Shown: piece after piece, positions 13,635 to 15,522 of the stretch
How the letters are laid out: every line of letters begins with the position of its first letter
How positions within the stretch are numbered: the stretch's first letter is position 1
NCBI GenBank assembly: GCA_025800435.1
Contig: JAOXRV010000349.1
Coordinates: 1-15,522, forward strand
Length of the DNA: 15,522 nucleotides
Direction of reading: 5' to 3'
Source of the DNA: Cellvibrionaceae bacterium
GTDB taxonomy: Bacteria > Pseudomonadota > Gammaproteobacteria > Pseudomonadales > Cellvibrionaceae
Notes under the pieces: generated by a model
Databases searched by the model: none
The model's input: the letters and a program-made list of their open reading frames with translations, nothing else
Told to the model about the DNA's origin: nothing
Translations under genes and position numbers: made by a program

Positions 13635-14871
13635 ACAAAGATAAACCAGAGATGCGCACATAGCTCTGTTGAGCCGCTTTCAGTACAAAGGATTCAAAAG
13701 ACAGCTGACTACTGGCTTTGGCGAAGTCTAAATCGCGGATCTGTGACAATAGCTCGGTGCTGACCAGCTTCATATCTTCGTGCAGCGAGCGAGTGGAGTC
13801 CATGGTGTTGAGGCGGGCACCGATCTCGGCCCGGGTTTCCAGCAAGCTATTTTCGGCGGCCTTTAAATTGGTCAGGCTATCAGCAATTAACTGGCTATAG
13901 GCCTTCTTGCCCTCTTCGGAGTTATCCAGATAACGCAGACCATCAATCAGGCGAGAGAAGGTGGTAAGAACGCCCTGATCTTCAGAGGATTCGATGGTAA
14001 ATGTATCACCGGTATTGGGGTTGCCCTCAATTTGTACCTGCACACCGTTAATTTCTATGGGTTTGCCAGAAATATAGGGCTGGTTCTCTTTGAGTAGCCG
14101 GCCATCGGATTTGGAGATAATATTAAAGTTGGCCTGGGCGGGCAAGCCAGCCACGGTCATTTCATCGGGGTTTTGAAACTCGATAATAATATCTTCGGGG
14201 TAAAACTCATTGTAGAGTTCTTGGTCAACCATTAAGCCGACCGAGACCTGCGCCGGCGGCACAGCCGTATTACTGGGGCTGGCCTGGGTGACAAAGGTTT
14301 TTTGGGCAGCGGGAATATCCACAAAGACATCTTTGCCGGAATCACCGGCGGGCAGTGAAACACTATTAGAAATGCGAATAAAGCGCTGGCCCTCGTCACC
14401 ATTAAACAGAAAATTATTATTGCCGGTATCCACAAAAGGCTCTATCTTGCCCCGGTAACCCGCAAACAAATACTCACCCGAGGTGTCTTTGCTGTTCATC
14501 AGGTTCTTAAGTTCCTGTAAACGCTGGTCCATTTCTGCGGCAATAGCCTCTTTATCCGAGGGAATCAGGGCTCCGTTACCGGCCCGAGTGGTCAGCTCAC
14601 GCATGCGCTGCAGTACATTATTAATGGTATCTAAAGTCGCCTCTTCCAGTTTGGCGCGGTTTTCAAGCAGGTTAATATCTTTGATATATTGATCCCGCGA
14701 GCTCAACTCTTGCTGTAGGTCCAATACCTTAGAGGCATTGACCGGGTCATCCGAGGGCTGCAGTATGCGAGTGCCGGCGGAGATCTGTTCCTGAGTTTTG
14801 CCCACCTGGGAGGTCAAATCCACAATTCGATTAACGCTGGTGGTAAACGTTTGCAGTGATGAGATACGCAT
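13618..14871 (-). CDS. flgL: Flagellar hook-filament junction protein FlgL
   Basis: FlgL (hook-associated protein 3) links the FlgK ring to the first flagellin subunits and is exported through the flagellar channel. The 417-aa frame starts at ATG 14871-14869 behind AAGGG, 13 nt after the flgK stop, so the two genes are one operon. Residues 1-60 are the flagellin-like N-terminal helix region with the signature GTRILQPSDDPVNASKVL (33-50). Residues about 170-300 form the variable beta-rich middle domain. The C-terminal helix contains LDFAKASSQLSFE and ends SLFNSLR. The length lies near the long end for FlgL; Salmonella's is 317 aa. The last codons form half of a strong hairpin. Confidence 0.95.
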   Translation of the reverse strand: MRISSLQTFTTSVNRIVDLTSQVGKTQEQISAGTRILQPSDDPVNASKVLDLQQELSSRDQYIKDINLLENRAKLEEATLDTINNVLQRMRELTTRAGNGALIPSDKEAIAAEMDQRLQELKNLMNSKDTSGEYLFAGYRGKIEPFVDTGNNNFLFNGDEGQRFIRISNSVSLPAGDSGKDVFVDIPAAQKTFVTQASPSNTAVPPAQVSVGLMVDQELYNEFYPEDIIIEFQNPDEMTVAGLPAQANFNIISKSDGRLLKENQPYISGKPIEINGVQVQIEGNPNTGDTFTIESSEDQGVLTTFSRLIDGLRYLDNSEEGKKAYSQLIADSLTNLKAAENSLLETRAEIGARLNTMDSTRSLHEDMKLVSTELLSQIRDLDFAKASSQLSFESFVLKAAQQSYVRISGLSLFNSLR

Positions 14872-14884
14872 AGTTGGCCCTTAT

Positions 14885-15522
14885 TTAACGAAATACACCG
14901 AGCAAGGTATCAAAGATCTGACGCGATACATTGATCACCTGTGAGGATGCATTGTAAATTTGCTCGAAGCGAATCAGATTGGCCGCTTCTTCGTCGAGGT
15001 TAACCCCGGAAATGCTATTGCGCTGTGCCACCGACTGTTCATGAACAATCTTTAAGGCATCGCGGCCACTTTTTGCCTCAAAGGTCTCAGTGGCAACCGC
15101 TTCGACAATTTGAGAATAAGCTTTTTGAAAACTGGACTCGCCGCCCACGGTAGCGGCGCTGGTTAAGTTGATCAAGGCTTGGGCATTGCGGTTATCCGAG
15201 CTGCCATCCTGATTATAATTAACCACAAATTCATCGCCTTTATCGGGGTTACCGCTAATAGTTAAGGCAAAACCCATAAACGCCGGCTGAGACTCTACCG
15301 TTTGGGAAAAATAGTTACCGCGCGAGGCCGCATCACTGCTCAGGCTGTAATCCTTTTCCATCACCACCGAGACCTCACCGCCGATGGTCAGGGCACTGAC
15401 ATTACCAGCACCGGTGCCATTCACCTGCAGGATATCGGTGGGCGCTAATTGGCCCTGGGCAACAGCGGCAGCCAGGCCCAGCGGGTCGGCACCGAGTGGG
15501 CCGCCAATTTGGATACGGGTAT
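14885..15522 (-). CDS. flgK: Flagellar hook-associated protein FlgK, partial (C-terminal end)
   Basis: FlgK (hook-associated protein 1) forms the first junction layer on the hook. The reading frame is open from the right window edge to a TAA at 14887-14885, giving 212 codons including the stop. The frame begins TRIQIGGPLGADPLG, so an internal GTG at 15424 is not the start. The C-terminus carries the family signature SGVNLDEEAANLIRFEQ, then a heptad-rich helix and IFDTLLGVFR. This is the D0 helix that packs in the axial core. The preceding part (GFALTISGNPDKGDEFVVNYN) is a beta-rich middle domain. It is translated just ahead of flgL with a 13-nt gap that contains the flgL ribosome site. Confidence 0.95.
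   Translation of the reverse strand, partial: TRIQIGGPLGADPLGLAAAVAQGQLAPTDILQVNGTGAGNVSALTIGGEVSVVMEKDYSLSSDAASRGNYFSQTVESQPAFMGFALTISGNPDKGDEFVVNYNQDGSSDNRNAQALINLTSAATVGGESSFQKAYSQIVEAVATETFEAKSGRDALKIVHEQSVAQRNSISGVNLDEEAANLIRFEQIYNASSQVINVSRQIFDTLLGVFR

Noticed and set aside
1..15522. CRISPR array, insertion sequence, tRNA or rRNA
   Set aside because: No regularly spaced short repeats, transposase frames, cloverleaf or rRNA-like segments were seen on either strand.

Overview
The window is a late-flagellar gene cluster from a polar-flagellum type gammaproteobacterium. The fliC-flaG-fliD arrangement, FlaG, sigma-28 (FliA)-like and sigma-54-like promoters and a GC content that looks to be in the mid-50s suggest a marine Pseudomonas/Cellvibrionales-like lineage. 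That placement is an inference, because no rRNA or marker gene is present.

Layout, left to right. On the minus strand lie the 5' three-quarters or so of a very large fliD (cut by the left edge), flaG copy 1, a giant flagellin (1176 aa), flaG copy 2 and a second flagellin (832 aa). In transcription order this is fliC2-flaG2, a strong terminator, then fliC1-flaG1-fliD. A 568-bp divergent control region with facing sigma-28-like promoters separates fliC2 from the plus-strand pair fliS-fliT. Two tandem terminators follow fliT. A separate plus-strand gene then begins behind a near-consensus sigma-54 site: a 702-aa protein joining N-terminal TPR-like repeats to a class I SAM methyltransferase. A 112-bp imperfect palindrome and a long hairpin fill the gap to the convergent minus-strand flgL and the 3' end of flgK, which is cut by the right edge.

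How the genes work together. FlgK and FlgL form the hook-filament junction. FliC1 and FliC2 are filament subunits, FliD is the cap that folds them at the tip, and FlaG modulates filament length. FliS and FliT are the expected export chaperones for flagellin and FliD. The TPR-methyltransferase is a plausible flagellin-modifying or flagellin-glycan-modifying enzyme, judged from location and domain plan only.

Most notable points: (1) two paralogous fliC-flaG modules whose flagellin ends are nearly identical in protein while the exposed cores differ completely in length (about 464 versus 127 residues); (2) each core is bracketed by two copies of one internal domain pair; (3) FliD carries tandem repeats of about 115-119 residues, an insertion that makes it much larger than usual; (4) a 14-bp motif is kept at exactly the same offset upstream of both flagellin start codons; (5) the methyltransferase is under a different sigma factor signature from the flagellins; (6) an undescribed-looking long palindrome lies between convergent genes.
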